Assembly: GCF_000160555.1 (NCBI RefSeq) | Contig: NZ_GG749278.1 | Location: 93,668-145,959 of the forward strand | Reading direction: 5' to 3' | DNA: 52,292 nucleotides | Source: Centipeda noxia ATCC 43541 | GTDB lineage: Bacteria; Bacillota; Negativicutes; Selenomonadales; Selenomonadaceae | Made by a program: the position numbers and the translations under genes | In this document: positions 8,762 through 16,988 of the stretch, in pieces | Position numbering within the stretch: the stretch's first letter is position 1 | Layout: each line of letters begins with the position of its first letter | Notes under the pieces: model-generated | Seen by the model: only the letters and a program-made list of their open reading frames with translations | The model's database searches: none | Told to the model about the DNA's origin: nothing

Positions 8762-8790
8762 ATCTTACCATAAATGATTCTTCTTGTCTA
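8762..8790 (-). promoter_or_regulatory. Promoter of the zinc-ribbon/DUF488 operon
   Basis: Minus strand TAGACA (8790-8785), 17-bp spacer, TAAGAT (8767-8762) with an extended TGG just before the -10. Confidence 0.6.
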
Positions 8791-8814
8791 ATGAAGCCGC
8801 CGGTATACATGCAA

Positions 8815-8846
8815 AAGGGACACGCGTATACGTTTGCATGTCCCTT
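8815..8846 (-). terminator. Intrinsic terminator after the siroheme reductase
   Basis: Minus strand AAGGGACA, 16-nt loop, TGTCCCTT followed by TT. An alternative stem CATGCAAA (8808-8815) / TTTGCATG (8833-8840) uses overlapping bases, so the two folds exclude each other. Confidence 0.6.
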
Positions 8847-8858
8847 GTTTCATCATTT

Positions 8859-10457
8859 TTATGCTCTGTTTCCATGATTTTGCTGCGGACGGATCGCCTC
8901 GTACTTCTTCACGAGTTCAGCAAATGAATCCGCATGCGCGGTCTGCCATGTTCTAAAATCCGCGGCCTCGTCTCTCGTCAAAAGTTCTGCAAGTTCGACA
9001 AAAAAATCGGGAATTGCCGCGGCGATGATATTGCCCATCGGCATGCCAAACCTCTCCGTGCCGAAATTCTCCGAACCGCCAAAGACGAGGATGAAGGACG
9101 GGGTCGGTACCTTGTCGATCAGCTTCGTTGCGCCGTGAAATCCGATCTCTCCGATCTGATGTGTACCGCACGACGAGAGGCATCCTGATATGTGAATCCG
9201 CGGAAGAAGCGCGGACGATACGCCGGCCTTGCGGGTACGCGCAACGATTTCATGAAGCAGTCCGTTGGAGTCCTGACTTCCGACCTGGCAGAGACTCGCT
9301 CCGACACAGGAAACCGATTCCTCAAAACTGTTCTTCGCGCTGTCCTCCGTCAAGTCTAAGACTGCGCGCGCTTCCTCCGCCGTCAGATTGATGAAGTAGA
9401 TTCCTTCATCAGAGGTAAGCCGTCCCTCCGCCTCTTCCGCCCCGCCGAGATAGTCGAGTATGCGAAGCAGCACCTCGCGCTCCGGGTTCCCGCCGATCGG
9501 ATGATATTTTACATAGTACAAACCGCGCTGCTTCTGCGCGCCGACACGGGGATGACGGAGCGTATCATCGGGTATGCCCTCCTTCGTACAGGCAGTGGTA
9601 TAGGAAGCTGGATCAATATCGAGACCTCCCTCGCTCAGCACATCGCGGAGATATTCCGCAAACTTCTCCCGCAGTCCATCGGGGCTGCCGAACGCCGTCT
9701 GCAGATAGCGCGTACGCGCCTTCGCACGGTTGGTATAATTGCCGTGCTCCGCAAAAAGGCGTGCCATCGCCGTGATGTAGTACAGAATCTTCTCAGGCGC
9801 AACACCTTCAGCCACCTTGACGCCGAGTTTCGGATTCGGCCCGAGCCCTCCGGCTGCATAGACCTCAAACGTCCGATCCGGCATTGCCTTAAATCCAAGA
9901 TCCTTAAAGGTAACATGCGACTCATTATGCGCATCGCTTGAAAATGCGACCTTGTATTTGCGCGGCAGTTTGATCCCCTTGATGAGCGATAAAATATATG
10001 CGGCCGCGGCCTCAATGTACGGTGTCGTATCCCATGTCTCGCCCGGATCGATCCCACGCAGCGGGTATCCCGCAATATTGCGCGGATGATCCCCTCCGGC
10101 GCCGCGATTATAGATGCTGTGCGCATGGCACGCAGCAAAAATATCTGCGATTGTCTCGCCTTGGAGGCGATGAAATTGTATCGCCTGCCCGGTCGTAAAG
10201 TGAATATGCCGGAGATCATAGCGCCGAATTGTCTCCGCCATAAAGATCAGCTGCGGATGCGTGATGCGGCCGGCAGGGAAGCGCCAGCGTGACATCCCGG
10301 TCTCCGCACCCTTCTCCGCGTAGCTTCCGAAAGGCCCCGACAGGCCTTTATAATCCTTTACCGAGATTTCCCCATCGAAAAACTTTCGCGCATTCTCCCG
10401 AAATACGGGCAAATCGCAAATCAGTTCCTCCTTTAAGGCCTCCGAAATGCCAACCAT
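8859..10457 (-). CDS. Siroheme nitrite/sulfite reductase family protein
   Basis: About 532 residues with duplicated ferredoxin-like and siroheme domains. The [4Fe-4S]-siroheme ligands are visible as C-x5-C (SCVGASLC) and C-x3-C (CLSSC), near residues 384, 390, 426 and 430. Residues such as HFTTGQAIQFH and the GDHPRNI loop fit siroheme and anion binding. It catalyses six-electron reduction of sulfite or nitrite in the cytoplasm; neighbouring YeiH favours sulfite. Start ATG 10457 has AAGGAG at 8 nt; a TTG two codons earlier is too close. It is the last gene of the operon. Confidence 0.88.
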   Translation of the reverse strand: MVGISEALKEELICDLPVFRENARKFFDGEISVKDYKGLSGPFGSYAEKGAETGMSRWRFPAGRITHPQLIFMAETIRRYDLRHIHFTTGQAIQFHRLQGETIADIFAACHAHSIYNRGAGGDHPRNIAGYPLRGIDPGETWDTTPYIEAAAAYILSLIKGIKLPRKYKVAFSSDAHNESHVTFKDLGFKAMPDRTFEVYAAGGLGPNPKLGVKVAEGVAPEKILYYITAMARLFAEHGNYTNRAKARTRYLQTAFGSPDGLREKFAEYLRDVLSEGGLDIDPASYTTACTKEGIPDDTLRHPRVGAQKQRGLYYVKYHPIGGNPEREVLLRILDYLGGAEEAEGRLTSDEGIYFINLTAEEARAVLDLTEDSAKNSFEESVSCVGASLCQVGSQDSNGLLHEIVARTRKAGVSSALLPRIHISGCLSSCGTHQIGEIGFHGATKLIDKVPTPSFILVFGGSENFGTERFGMPMGNIIAAAIPDFFVELAELLTRDEAADFRTWQTAHADSFAELVKKYEAIRPQQNHGNRA

Positions 10458-10485
10458 ACTCAACTCTCCTTTTTCACAGACACCC

Positions 10486-10737
10486 TTATAAAAAGCCCCA
10501 TTTTCGCTGATATTCCACAGAAATCTTAAAATCTTGATCAGCGAATCCCTTTTGCCGGAGTGCGCGTTTCACATCCTCCCCCTCTCCGTCATAGCGCAGT
10601 GCTGCCCATTCGTCTCCGGACTCTTGTATCTCATAGTCCGAATGCGCGAGAAACCCGCGCAGCGCTTCCTCCTTTGCCGTCCCGGCAGGATGCGCGCTCC
10701 GGACTTTGATGCGGATCAAAACCAACGACTTTCCCAT
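10486..10737 (-). CDS. 83-residue conserved-looking small protein
   Basis: A small acidic/basic protein beginning MGKSLVLIRIKVRSAHP, with alternating strands and helices suggestive of a compact alpha/beta fold, and no membrane segment or Cys motif. It lies 9 nt after yeiH and about 28 nt before the reductase start, so it is very probably co-transcribed. It may be a small partner of the reductase, but I do not recognise a family. AGG precedes the ATG. Confidence 0.65.
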   Translation of the reverse strand: MGKSLVLIRIKVRSAHPAGTAKEEALRGFLAHSDYEIQESGDEWAALRYDGEGEDVKRALRQKGFADQDFKISVEYQRKWGFL

Positions 10738-10746
10738 TTCCTGCCC

Positions 10747-12069
10747 CTAGAGATCCAGCCAGAAATCGGCAAAGACATGATTCGACAGATAGTAGCCGAT
10801 CGGCACATTGATCGCGACGCCGATCGCAAATGCGAGAAATGGCTTCCACCCGACTAACGCGAGCTCGCGGAACCGCGTCGTCAGCCCGATACTCAGAAAG
10901 GTCAGCACAAAGAACCATCCGCGGAACGATTTAAAAAGCACCAGGGCCTCTTTATTATACGCCCCTGCCACGGCGGGGTCCATACTCGTAATCGCAAAGG
11001 TTGTCAGAAGAGATGCGGCAAAGAATCCAATGATGAATTTTGGGAAACGATTCCATATCTCGCGCTTGTCCACGCGTTCACTCGAGTTCAGCGATGTTCT
11101 TTCCCACAGCGTAACGGACAGCACGGCGACAATAAATGCCCATATTCCGACGAACATATCGCGGCCGACTACCTTCATCAGCGTAAAGGAACGTACCGCT
11201 GCCTCGTCGCCGATCGCCTCTGCCGCCGCAAATCCTGCCGCATCGGCAAACTCCGACGTTCCGATCCACGCGCCCGCGATGCCGGCGGGCAGCTCCAATG
11301 CCTTTGCGGCAAACGGCAGGAAAAAGATCATGGCAACTGCCCAAACCACAACCAATGAGATCGCTATTGATACATGCTCCTGACGCGCGCGGCACGCGCC
11401 GCCGATCGCAATAGAACCGGATACGCCGCAGATGGAGCCGCCCGCTCCGAGGCATGCCGCAAAACGGCGATCCAGATGAAAGAGCCGTGTTGCCGCCAGA
11501 TAAATCGAAACGAACGTAACAATCGAGACGATCAGCGCCTGCATGATCGCAGCCGGGCCTGCCTGCAGAATAATCGTAAACGGCAGGGTCGCGCCCATCA
11601 GCACAATCCCGGTTTTCACATAGTACTCCGTACGGACCGCCTCACCAAACCACGCCGGCACGCCGATAAAGTTCCCGATTGCAAGGCCGACGATCAGCGC
11701 CAAGAGCGGACTCTCCAGCTGCATAGCTTTCACGTAGGTATTCGCTCCGAGTACGGTGACCAAGAGCGCCAGTATATATAGGAAAATAAACCCTTTCAGA
11801 AATTTTTGCAGCAAAAAGCCGAGCGTTGCCGCTCCTATGGTCAGAATGACCGCTAGAAATGTAAAAATGCTCAATGCGGGCAGTGCGATTTTCGTGAGCA
11901 CAGGTCCGAGGTCAGCCGCACTCGACCAGCCGGAAACCTTCATGTTGAAAAGGTGAAGCACGTTTGCTGCGTCCGCCAAAAATAATATTGTCGCGGCAGC
12001 AACGATCCCCAATCCGATCAGGATCGCCCAACTGTCTTCTTTCTTATGCCAAAAATATGTTTTTTGCAT
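10747..12069 (-). CDS. yeiH: YeiH/UPF0324 family putative sulfate exporter
   Basis: 440-residue membrane protein with about 10-11 hydrophobic helices. Family stretches include LALIVGLAIGN near residue 125, KTGIVLMGATLPF near residue 150, CGVSGSIAIGGACRA near residue 212 and the C-terminal FLSIGLTTRF. The family is annotated as putative sulfate or sulfonate exporters; transport direction and substrate are poorly tested. Location with a siroheme reductase points to sulfur-oxyanion handling. GGAAGGAAG precedes the ATG at about 7 nt. Confidence 0.88.
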   Translation of the reverse strand: MQKTYFWHKKEDSWAILIGLGIVAAATILFLADAANVLHLFNMKVSGWSSAADLGPVLTKIALPALSIFTFLAVILTIGAATLGFLLQKFLKGFIFLYILALLVTVLGANTYVKAMQLESPLLALIVGLAIGNFIGVPAWFGEAVRTEYYVKTGIVLMGATLPFTIILQAGPAAIMQALIVSIVTFVSIYLAATRLFHLDRRFAACLGAGGSICGVSGSIAIGGACRARQEHVSIAISLVVVWAVAMIFFLPFAAKALELPAGIAGAWIGTSEFADAAGFAAAEAIGDEAAVRSFTLMKVVGRDMFVGIWAFIVAVLSVTLWERTSLNSSERVDKREIWNRFPKFIIGFFAASLLTTFAITSMDPAVAGAYNKEALVLFKSFRGWFFVLTFLSIGLTTRFRELALVGWKPFLAFAIGVAINVPIGYYLSNHVFADFWLDL

Positions 12070-12194
12070 ACAAATTCTTCCTTCCGTTTGTCATGCTTTA
12101 TATCTTGAGCCTTGCCTGTTTCAGCGTATCTCACACTGCACGAGGCCGCGCCGCAAGGACGCTCCATACAGTAACGCATGACCAACGAAGACAT
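12018..12194 (-). CDS. Candidate Cys-containing leader ORF (58 codons)
   Basis: An ATG with a strong AGGAGAGGAG site 4 nt upstream opens 58 codons that run over the yeiH start in another frame. The N-terminal part, VMRYCMERPCGAASC, has Cys codons at positions 9, 14 and 19, an even 5-residue spacing. It lies entirely downstream of the predicted operon promoter. It could act as a leader peptide that senses cysteinyl-tRNA, or be chance. No terminator hairpin is seen in the leader, so any control would act on yeiH translation. Confidence 0.35.
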   Translation of the reverse strand: MSSLVMRYCMERPCGAASCSVRYAETGKAQDIKHDKRKEEFVCKKHIFGIRKKTVGRS

Positions 12195-12232
12195 ATATCT
12201 CCTCTCCTTTCTCTGTTCCTAAAACACACTTA

Positions 12233-12256
12233 ACATATAAAACATATTTTACATAT
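12233..12256. repeat. Three ACATAT direct repeats, 9-bp period
   Basis: ACATAT occurs at 12233-12238, 12242-12247 and 12251-12256, exactly 9 bp apart, immediately downstream of the predicted transcription start (about 12262) of the yeiH operon. The position fits an operator or an RNA leader element. No known motif is recognised. Confidence 0.5.
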
Positions 12257-12268
12257 TTGTTAGCAAAG

Positions 12269-12297
12269 ATACTACTTGTTATTTTATTTCTTGTCAA
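12269..12297 (-). promoter_or_regulatory. Strong promoter of the yeiH-reductase operon
   Basis: Minus strand perfect TTGACA (12297-12292), 17-bp spacer, TAGTAT (12274-12269). It gives a leader of about 190 nt before yeiH. Together with the repeats and the leader ORF, this accounts for the 330-base gap between yeiH and the permease gene. Confidence 0.8.
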
Positions 12298-12332
12298 GTA
12301 TGCATCCGATAATTTTATTCTTCACGGCATCA

Positions 12333-12364
12333 AAAAACGCAGCAGGATATGCTGCTGCGTTTTT
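12333..12364 (-). terminator. Intrinsic terminator after the amino-acid permease
   Basis: Perfect 13-bp stem AAAAACGCAGCAG / CTGCTGCGTTTTT with a 6-nt loop. A and T tracts on both sides allow function in either direction. Confidence 0.88.
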
Positions 12365-12399
12365 GAATTGAATAGGGATATATGATTTTCTGCAAGTCT

Positions 12400-13755
12400 T
12401 TAGGGAATCTGTTTTCTCCGCTTCGAACGATATCCCAGCCAGAGTACGAGCAGCCACGCCGGCAGGATCGGTACAGCGAGCTGCATTCCCGGGATCTGCG
12501 CCATCATGACGACGACGCCGACGAGGAAGACGAGGCAGAGATAGTTGATCCACGGGTAGAAGGGGGCACGGAATTTGATCGTTTTCCCCTCGCGCTCCAT
12601 TTTTTTACGGAACTTCAGGTGCGTCACGACGATGGTCGTCCAGCTGATAACGGCCGCACAGGTCGCAATCGAGATCAGATAGAGGAAGGCATCGCCGGGG
12701 AAGAAGTAGTTCAGGAAGACGACGATCAGCGTAATGCCCGAGGAGATCAGAATCCCGAGCACAGGCACGCCGCGCCGCGAGAGACTTTTGAGCACCGGCG
12801 GCGCATCGCCGCGCTGCGAAAGTCCGTAGAGCATGCGGCTGTTGCTGTAAATCGCAGAGTTGTAGACCGAAATCGCAGCCGTGAGCACGACGAAGTTCAG
12901 AATATGTGCAGCGGCGGGGATACCGACGTTGCGGAAGATCTGGACGAAGGGACTCGCCTCCATGCCGACCTCATTCCACGGCCAGAGCGCCATCAGCACA
13001 GCCATTGTGCCGACGTAGAAAATAAGAATACGCCAAATGACCTGATTGATTGCTTTGGGAATTGTACGATCCGGATCCTCCGCCTCGCCTGCTGTGATGC
13101 CGATGAGTTCGATGCCGCCGAAGGAGAACATGACGACGGCGGTCCCGAGGAAGAATCCCCACCATCCGTTCGGCAGGAATCCTCCGTGTTCCCAGAGATT
13201 GCTGACATTCTCGGGGAACGGGGCACCTGTAACGAGCAGCCAGCCGCCGAGGCCGATCATGAGCACGATTGCTGTGATCTTGACGAGAGCCATCCAAAAC
13301 TCCATCTCACCGTACGCACGCACATTCGTGAGGTTGAGCGCCGTGATGATGGCAAGGCAGATGAGCGCAGAGATCCACTGCGGGAGATCGGGCAGCCAGA
13401 AGTTCATATAGATGCCGACCGCCGCAAGCTCTGCCATGGAGACGATGATGTAGTTGAACCAGTAGTTCCAGCCGGATAAAAAGCCTGGAAAATCGCCCCA
13501 GTATTTGCCCGCATAGTGGCTGAACGAGCCGGAGACCGGCTCATCGACGGCCATCTCGCCGAGCATGCGCATGATAAAGAAGATCATAACGCCGCCGAGG
13601 AGATAGGCGAGCATGACCGCGGGACCTGCGAGCGCAATGGTGGATGCGGAACCGTAAAAGAGCCCGGTCCCGATCGCTCCGCCGAGCGCGATCATCTGGA
13701 GATGTCTGTTCTTGAGCCCGCGCCGAAGCGCGAGCGATGGTTCCTTTTCCTGCAT
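12400..13755 (-). CDS. APC-superfamily amino-acid permease
   Basis: 451 residues with 12 predicted membrane helices. The N-terminus RGLKNRHLQMIALGGAIGTG is the hallmark of the amino-acid transporter (AAT) group, which includes AroP, GabP, LysP and ProY. Consensus PVSGSFSHYA is near residue 75 and the GIELIGITAGEAEDP loop near residue 215. It imports an amino acid with protons; the substrate cannot be read from sequence. It starts 15 nt after smpB, so it may be read through from the secG-smpB operon. AGGAG is 5 nt before the ATG. Confidence 0.9.
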   Translation of the reverse strand: MQEKEPSLALRRGLKNRHLQMIALGGAIGTGLFYGSASTIALAGPAVMLAYLLGGVMIFFIMRMLGEMAVDEPVSGSFSHYAGKYWGDFPGFLSGWNYWFNYIIVSMAELAAVGIYMNFWLPDLPQWISALICLAIITALNLTNVRAYGEMEFWMALVKITAIVLMIGLGGWLLVTGAPFPENVSNLWEHGGFLPNGWWGFFLGTAVVMFSFGGIELIGITAGEAEDPDRTIPKAINQVIWRILIFYVGTMAVLMALWPWNEVGMEASPFVQIFRNVGIPAAAHILNFVVLTAAISVYNSAIYSNSRMLYGLSQRGDAPPVLKSLSRRGVPVLGILISSGITLIVVFLNYFFPGDAFLYLISIATCAAVISWTTIVVTHLKFRKKMEREGKTIKFRAPFYPWINYLCLVFLVGVVVMMAQIPGMQLAVPILPAWLLVLWLGYRSKRRKQIP

Positions 13756-13770
13756 AAAAACTCCTGTCCT

Positions 13771-14244
13771 CTATCCACGCTGACGCGCCTTAAGCGCCTG
13801 CTCCACCTCACGCTTTGCATCCTTTGCACGAAGTGTCTGCCGCTTGTCATAGTTGTGCTTTCCGCTCGCAAGCGCAAGCTCGATCTTCGCCCTGCCGCGC
13901 TTGAAGTAGACCTTCAGCGGGACGAGTGTCATGCCCTTCTCGCGCGTCTTGCCGAACAGCTTCAGAATCTCCGCCTTGTGCATGAGGAGACGGCGCACGC
14001 GGAGCGGATCGTGGTTGAACTGATTCCCCTGCTCATAGGGGCTGACGTGCATATGATCGAGGAAGAGCTCTCCGTTCTTGATATAGGCGTAGCTGTCGCG
14101 CAGATTCGCGCGTCCGGCGCGCAGGGATTTGACCTCTGTCCCGACGAGTTCCAGCCCGGCCTCATAGGTCTCATGGATGAAGTAATCGTGCCGCGCCTTG
14201 CGATTCTCGCAGGCAATCTTAACGCTCTCGTTTCTCTTTCCCAT
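13771..14244 (-). CDS. smpB: SsrA-binding protein SmpB
   Basis: 157 residues, normal length. It binds tmRNA for trans-translation of stalled ribosomes. Signatures are ARHDYFIHETYEAGLEL, GTEVKSLRAGRANLRDSYA and the basic C-terminal tail GKHNYDKRQTLRAKDAKRE. It follows rnr by 9 nt, as expected because RNase R and SmpB work together on stalled mRNAs. The tmRNA gene itself was not seen in this window. Confidence 0.97.
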   Translation of the reverse strand: MGKRNESVKIACENRKARHDYFIHETYEAGLELVGTEVKSLRAGRANLRDSYAYIKNGELFLDHMHVSPYEQGNQFNHDPLRVRRLLMHKAEILKLFGKTREKGMTLVPLKVYFKRGRAKIELALASGKHNYDKRQTLRAKDAKREVEQALKARQRG

Positions 14245-14253
14245 AGCGATTCC

Positions 14254-16956
14254 TCAGTCTGCGCGTCCCGTGCCGCCCTCCGTCTTTCGGTTCATGCGGC
14301 GTGCAGGACGCGGTGCGCGGTGCGGCTTTTCCGCGACCTCCGCCCCCGTCTTCTGCTCGTGATACCCCGGCGGATCGGGCCAGACGGCGCTGTTGAGTCC
14401 GGTCACTTTGACGCGATGATAGTCGCGCATGCCGCGCTCATCGGCAAAGCGTTCCGAGCCCTTTTTCCCGCGCGCACGCTCATGCGCGGACTGCGGTGTC
14501 CGCTCCGGACGAGTACCGCGCTGGACTGCATCTGCCTTCGGCACTGCCGCACGCGGCTTTGCCGGTACACTCGCTGCTGCCGTACGTGCCGCACGTTCTT
14601 CTCGCTGCACATGTTTGCCGCCCGTTCCGTGAGCGCCGCGCGTTTTTTTGCGGCGCTCTGCACGGCTTGCCTGCGTGTCAGCAATGATGGGCTCGTGCTT
14701 TCGGTCCCCTTTCTTTTTGCGCGGGCGGCGCTTTTCAGAAGATGCGTCAGGTTTTTCCTGCGGCGCTTTGGGCTTTGCCGAAGCTTTCACCGTATCCGGA
14801 TCATAGACGCCGTTGTCTTTCAGAACAAAGTCCAGCGTACGCGCCTGCACATCAGCGCGCGTGATAATGATGGTCACCGCATCACCGAGGCGGTAACGCG
14901 CGCCCGTACGCTCACCGACCATCGCGTACTGCTCTTCGACATAGCTGTAATAGTCGTTCACCATCGTCGAGACATGGACGAGCCCCTCGACGCCGTTCTC
15001 CAGCTCAACGAAGATGCCGAACGCGGTCACGCCGCTGATGACGCCCTCAAAGGTCTCCCCGACAAACTGCGCCATGTACTCAATCTTCTTCATATCCGTC
15101 GTCTCGCGCTCCGCCTCGACGGCAATGCGCTCGCGTGCGGAGGAGTGCTCCGCTGCCTCGCTGAGGACGGTACGCAGACGCTCACGCTTCTCCGCCGGGA
15201 TATGTCCTGTAGCAAAGGTCTCGCGCAGGAGGCGGTGCACGAGGAGGTCGGGATAGCGCCGAATCGGCGAGGTAAAATGCGTATAGTAGCGCGCGGCGAG
15301 GCCGAAATGCCCGAGACTCGCCGTCGCGTAGCGTGCCTGCTGCATGGAACGCAGTGCCACTGCGCCGATGATGCGCTCCTCAGGCGCTCCTTTTACACGA
15401 TCAAGCACCTGCTGGATATCACGCGAGCGCACTTTGCCGTCCTCATCGACGTTCAGACGCAGCCCAAGTGCCGCGAGCAGGCTCTGAAACCGCTCAATCT
15501 TCTCGGAAACGGGCGCCTCATGCACGCGGTAGACGAACGGTTCCTCCTTCAGCTCCATATGGCGCGCAACTGTCTCATTCGCAGCGAGCATGCACTCCTC
15601 GATGATTGACTCGCCGATCGAACCCGTGCGCCGCTCAAGCGCAATGGGATGCCCCGCGGCGTCGAGCTTCACCTTGATCTCAGGCAGCTCAAAGTCAATG
15701 GAACCGCGGCGATGGCGCTTCCCGCGCAGGACCTCACGCAAACGGCGCAGCGTCTCAAGCATAGGGCGGATATCCTCATTGTCCGAGACAAACGGCTCCT
15801 CCCCCGCAAGCACCTTGTTCACGAGCGTATAGGTGAGGCGGCGCGCGACGTGAATCACGCACGGCACGATCTCATAGCTCTTTACCTCACCGTCTGCGCC
15901 GATCTGCATCTCGCACGCCATCGAGAGACGGTCCACGCCCTCGTTCAGGCTGCAGATTCCGTTCGACAGTTCCTTCGGCAGCATCGGGATCACCCGATCG
16001 ACGAGATAGACACTCGTCCCGCGGCGCGCTGCCTCCACGTCAAGAGGCTCGCCCGCACGGACATAGTGGCTGACATCCGCAATGTAAACGCCGAGGAAGA
16101 ATTCGCCGTCTCTCTCATATGCATAGATGCCGTCATCGATATCCTTCGTGTCCTCTCCGTCGATCGTAACGATCGGAAAGTCGCGTCGATCACGCCGTCC
16201 TGCGTACTCCTCCGGCAGGGGATTCTCCGGGCACTGTGCCGCCGCCGCTGCTACATCGGGCGGAAAGTTCTCATCGAGATCGTAAGCGCGCATGACGGCA
16301 AGCACATCAACTCCGGGGTCACCCGTCTTGCCGAGCACCTCAATGACACGCCCCTCCGCGCTCCGGCGCGCCTCCGGCCACTTTGTAATCTCGACGACCA
16401 CCTTGCTGCCCGTCTTGGCTCCGCCAAAATCCTTTTTCAGCACGAAAATATCACGCCCGATCTTCGTGCTGTCAGGAGTCACGAAGCCGAACGCCTTGCT
16501 GCGCTCAAATGTCCCGACGATATGCGTATTCGCACGCACGAGAATACGGATGATCTCGCCCTCACGGGCGCGCCCCGGTGACTCCGAGGGTGTGACGCGC
16601 GCTACGACGCGGTCTCCGTGCATCGCGGTCGCGAGCGCTGCGCCTGGAACGAATACATCCGTCTCCTCCTCGTTCTCACGCGCGTCCGGGATGATGAAGC
16701 CGAACCCCTTCGGCGACATAGAGAGCCGCCCCACAACGAGATTCATGCGGCTCGGCAAGCCGTAGAGTCCGCTGCGGTTCCGAATGATGACGCCCTCTTC
16801 CTCCAGCGCATCGAGCGCAGACGAAAGAAGCGGCTCCTCCTCGTCGGAGAGCCCGAGCCCCTTGAGCACTTCTGCCGCCGGCAGCGGGCGATAGGCGTCC
16901 TCCCGCATAAAGGCGTGAATTCTCTCTTTCACGATATCCAATTGTTCCTGTTCCAT
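14254..16956 (-). CDS. rnr: Ribonuclease R
   Basis: 900-residue 3'-5' exoribonuclease. The order is an N-terminal helix-turn-helix-like domain (1-70), cold-shock domains (about 70-240), the RNB catalytic domain (about 250-590) with DIDDGIYAYE carrying the metal-binding Asp residues, and an S1 domain (about 625-710). The last roughly 185 residues form an unusually long basic, Ala/Lys/Arg/Pro-rich tail, longer than in most homologues. It degrades structured RNA. It lies in the classic secG-est-rnr-smpB order. Confidence 0.96.
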   Translation of the reverse strand: MEQEQLDIVKERIHAFMREDAYRPLPAAEVLKGLGLSDEEEPLLSSALDALEEEGVIIRNRSGLYGLPSRMNLVVGRLSMSPKGFGFIIPDARENEEETDVFVPGAALATAMHGDRVVARVTPSESPGRAREGEIIRILVRANTHIVGTFERSKAFGFVTPDSTKIGRDIFVLKKDFGGAKTGSKVVVEITKWPEARRSAEGRVIEVLGKTGDPGVDVLAVMRAYDLDENFPPDVAAAAAQCPENPLPEEYAGRRDRRDFPIVTIDGEDTKDIDDGIYAYERDGEFFLGVYIADVSHYVRAGEPLDVEAARRGTSVYLVDRVIPMLPKELSNGICSLNEGVDRLSMACEMQIGADGEVKSYEIVPCVIHVARRLTYTLVNKVLAGEEPFVSDNEDIRPMLETLRRLREVLRGKRHRRGSIDFELPEIKVKLDAAGHPIALERRTGSIGESIIEECMLAANETVARHMELKEEPFVYRVHEAPVSEKIERFQSLLAALGLRLNVDEDGKVRSRDIQQVLDRVKGAPEERIIGAVALRSMQQARYATASLGHFGLAARYYTHFTSPIRRYPDLLVHRLLRETFATGHIPAEKRERLRTVLSEAAEHSSARERIAVEAERETTDMKKIEYMAQFVGETFEGVISGVTAFGIFVELENGVEGLVHVSTMVNDYYSYVEEQYAMVGERTGARYRLGDAVTIIITRADVQARTLDFVLKDNGVYDPDTVKASAKPKAPQEKPDASSEKRRPRKKKGDRKHEPIIADTQASRAERRKKTRGAHGTGGKHVQREERAARTAAASVPAKPRAAVPKADAVQRGTRPERTPQSAHERARGKKGSERFADERGMRDYHRVKVTGLNSAVWPDPPGYHEQKTGAEVAEKPHRAPRPARRMNRKTEGGTGRAD

Positions 16957-16988
16957 AATTTCCTCTTTTTCCCGTTCCTATTGACTTT

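Noticed and set aside
13516-15609. A 697-codon plus-strand open frame opposite smpB and rnr
   Set aside because: It is antisense to two well-recognised genes, has composition typical of a GC-rich shadow frame and no ribosome site or family features.
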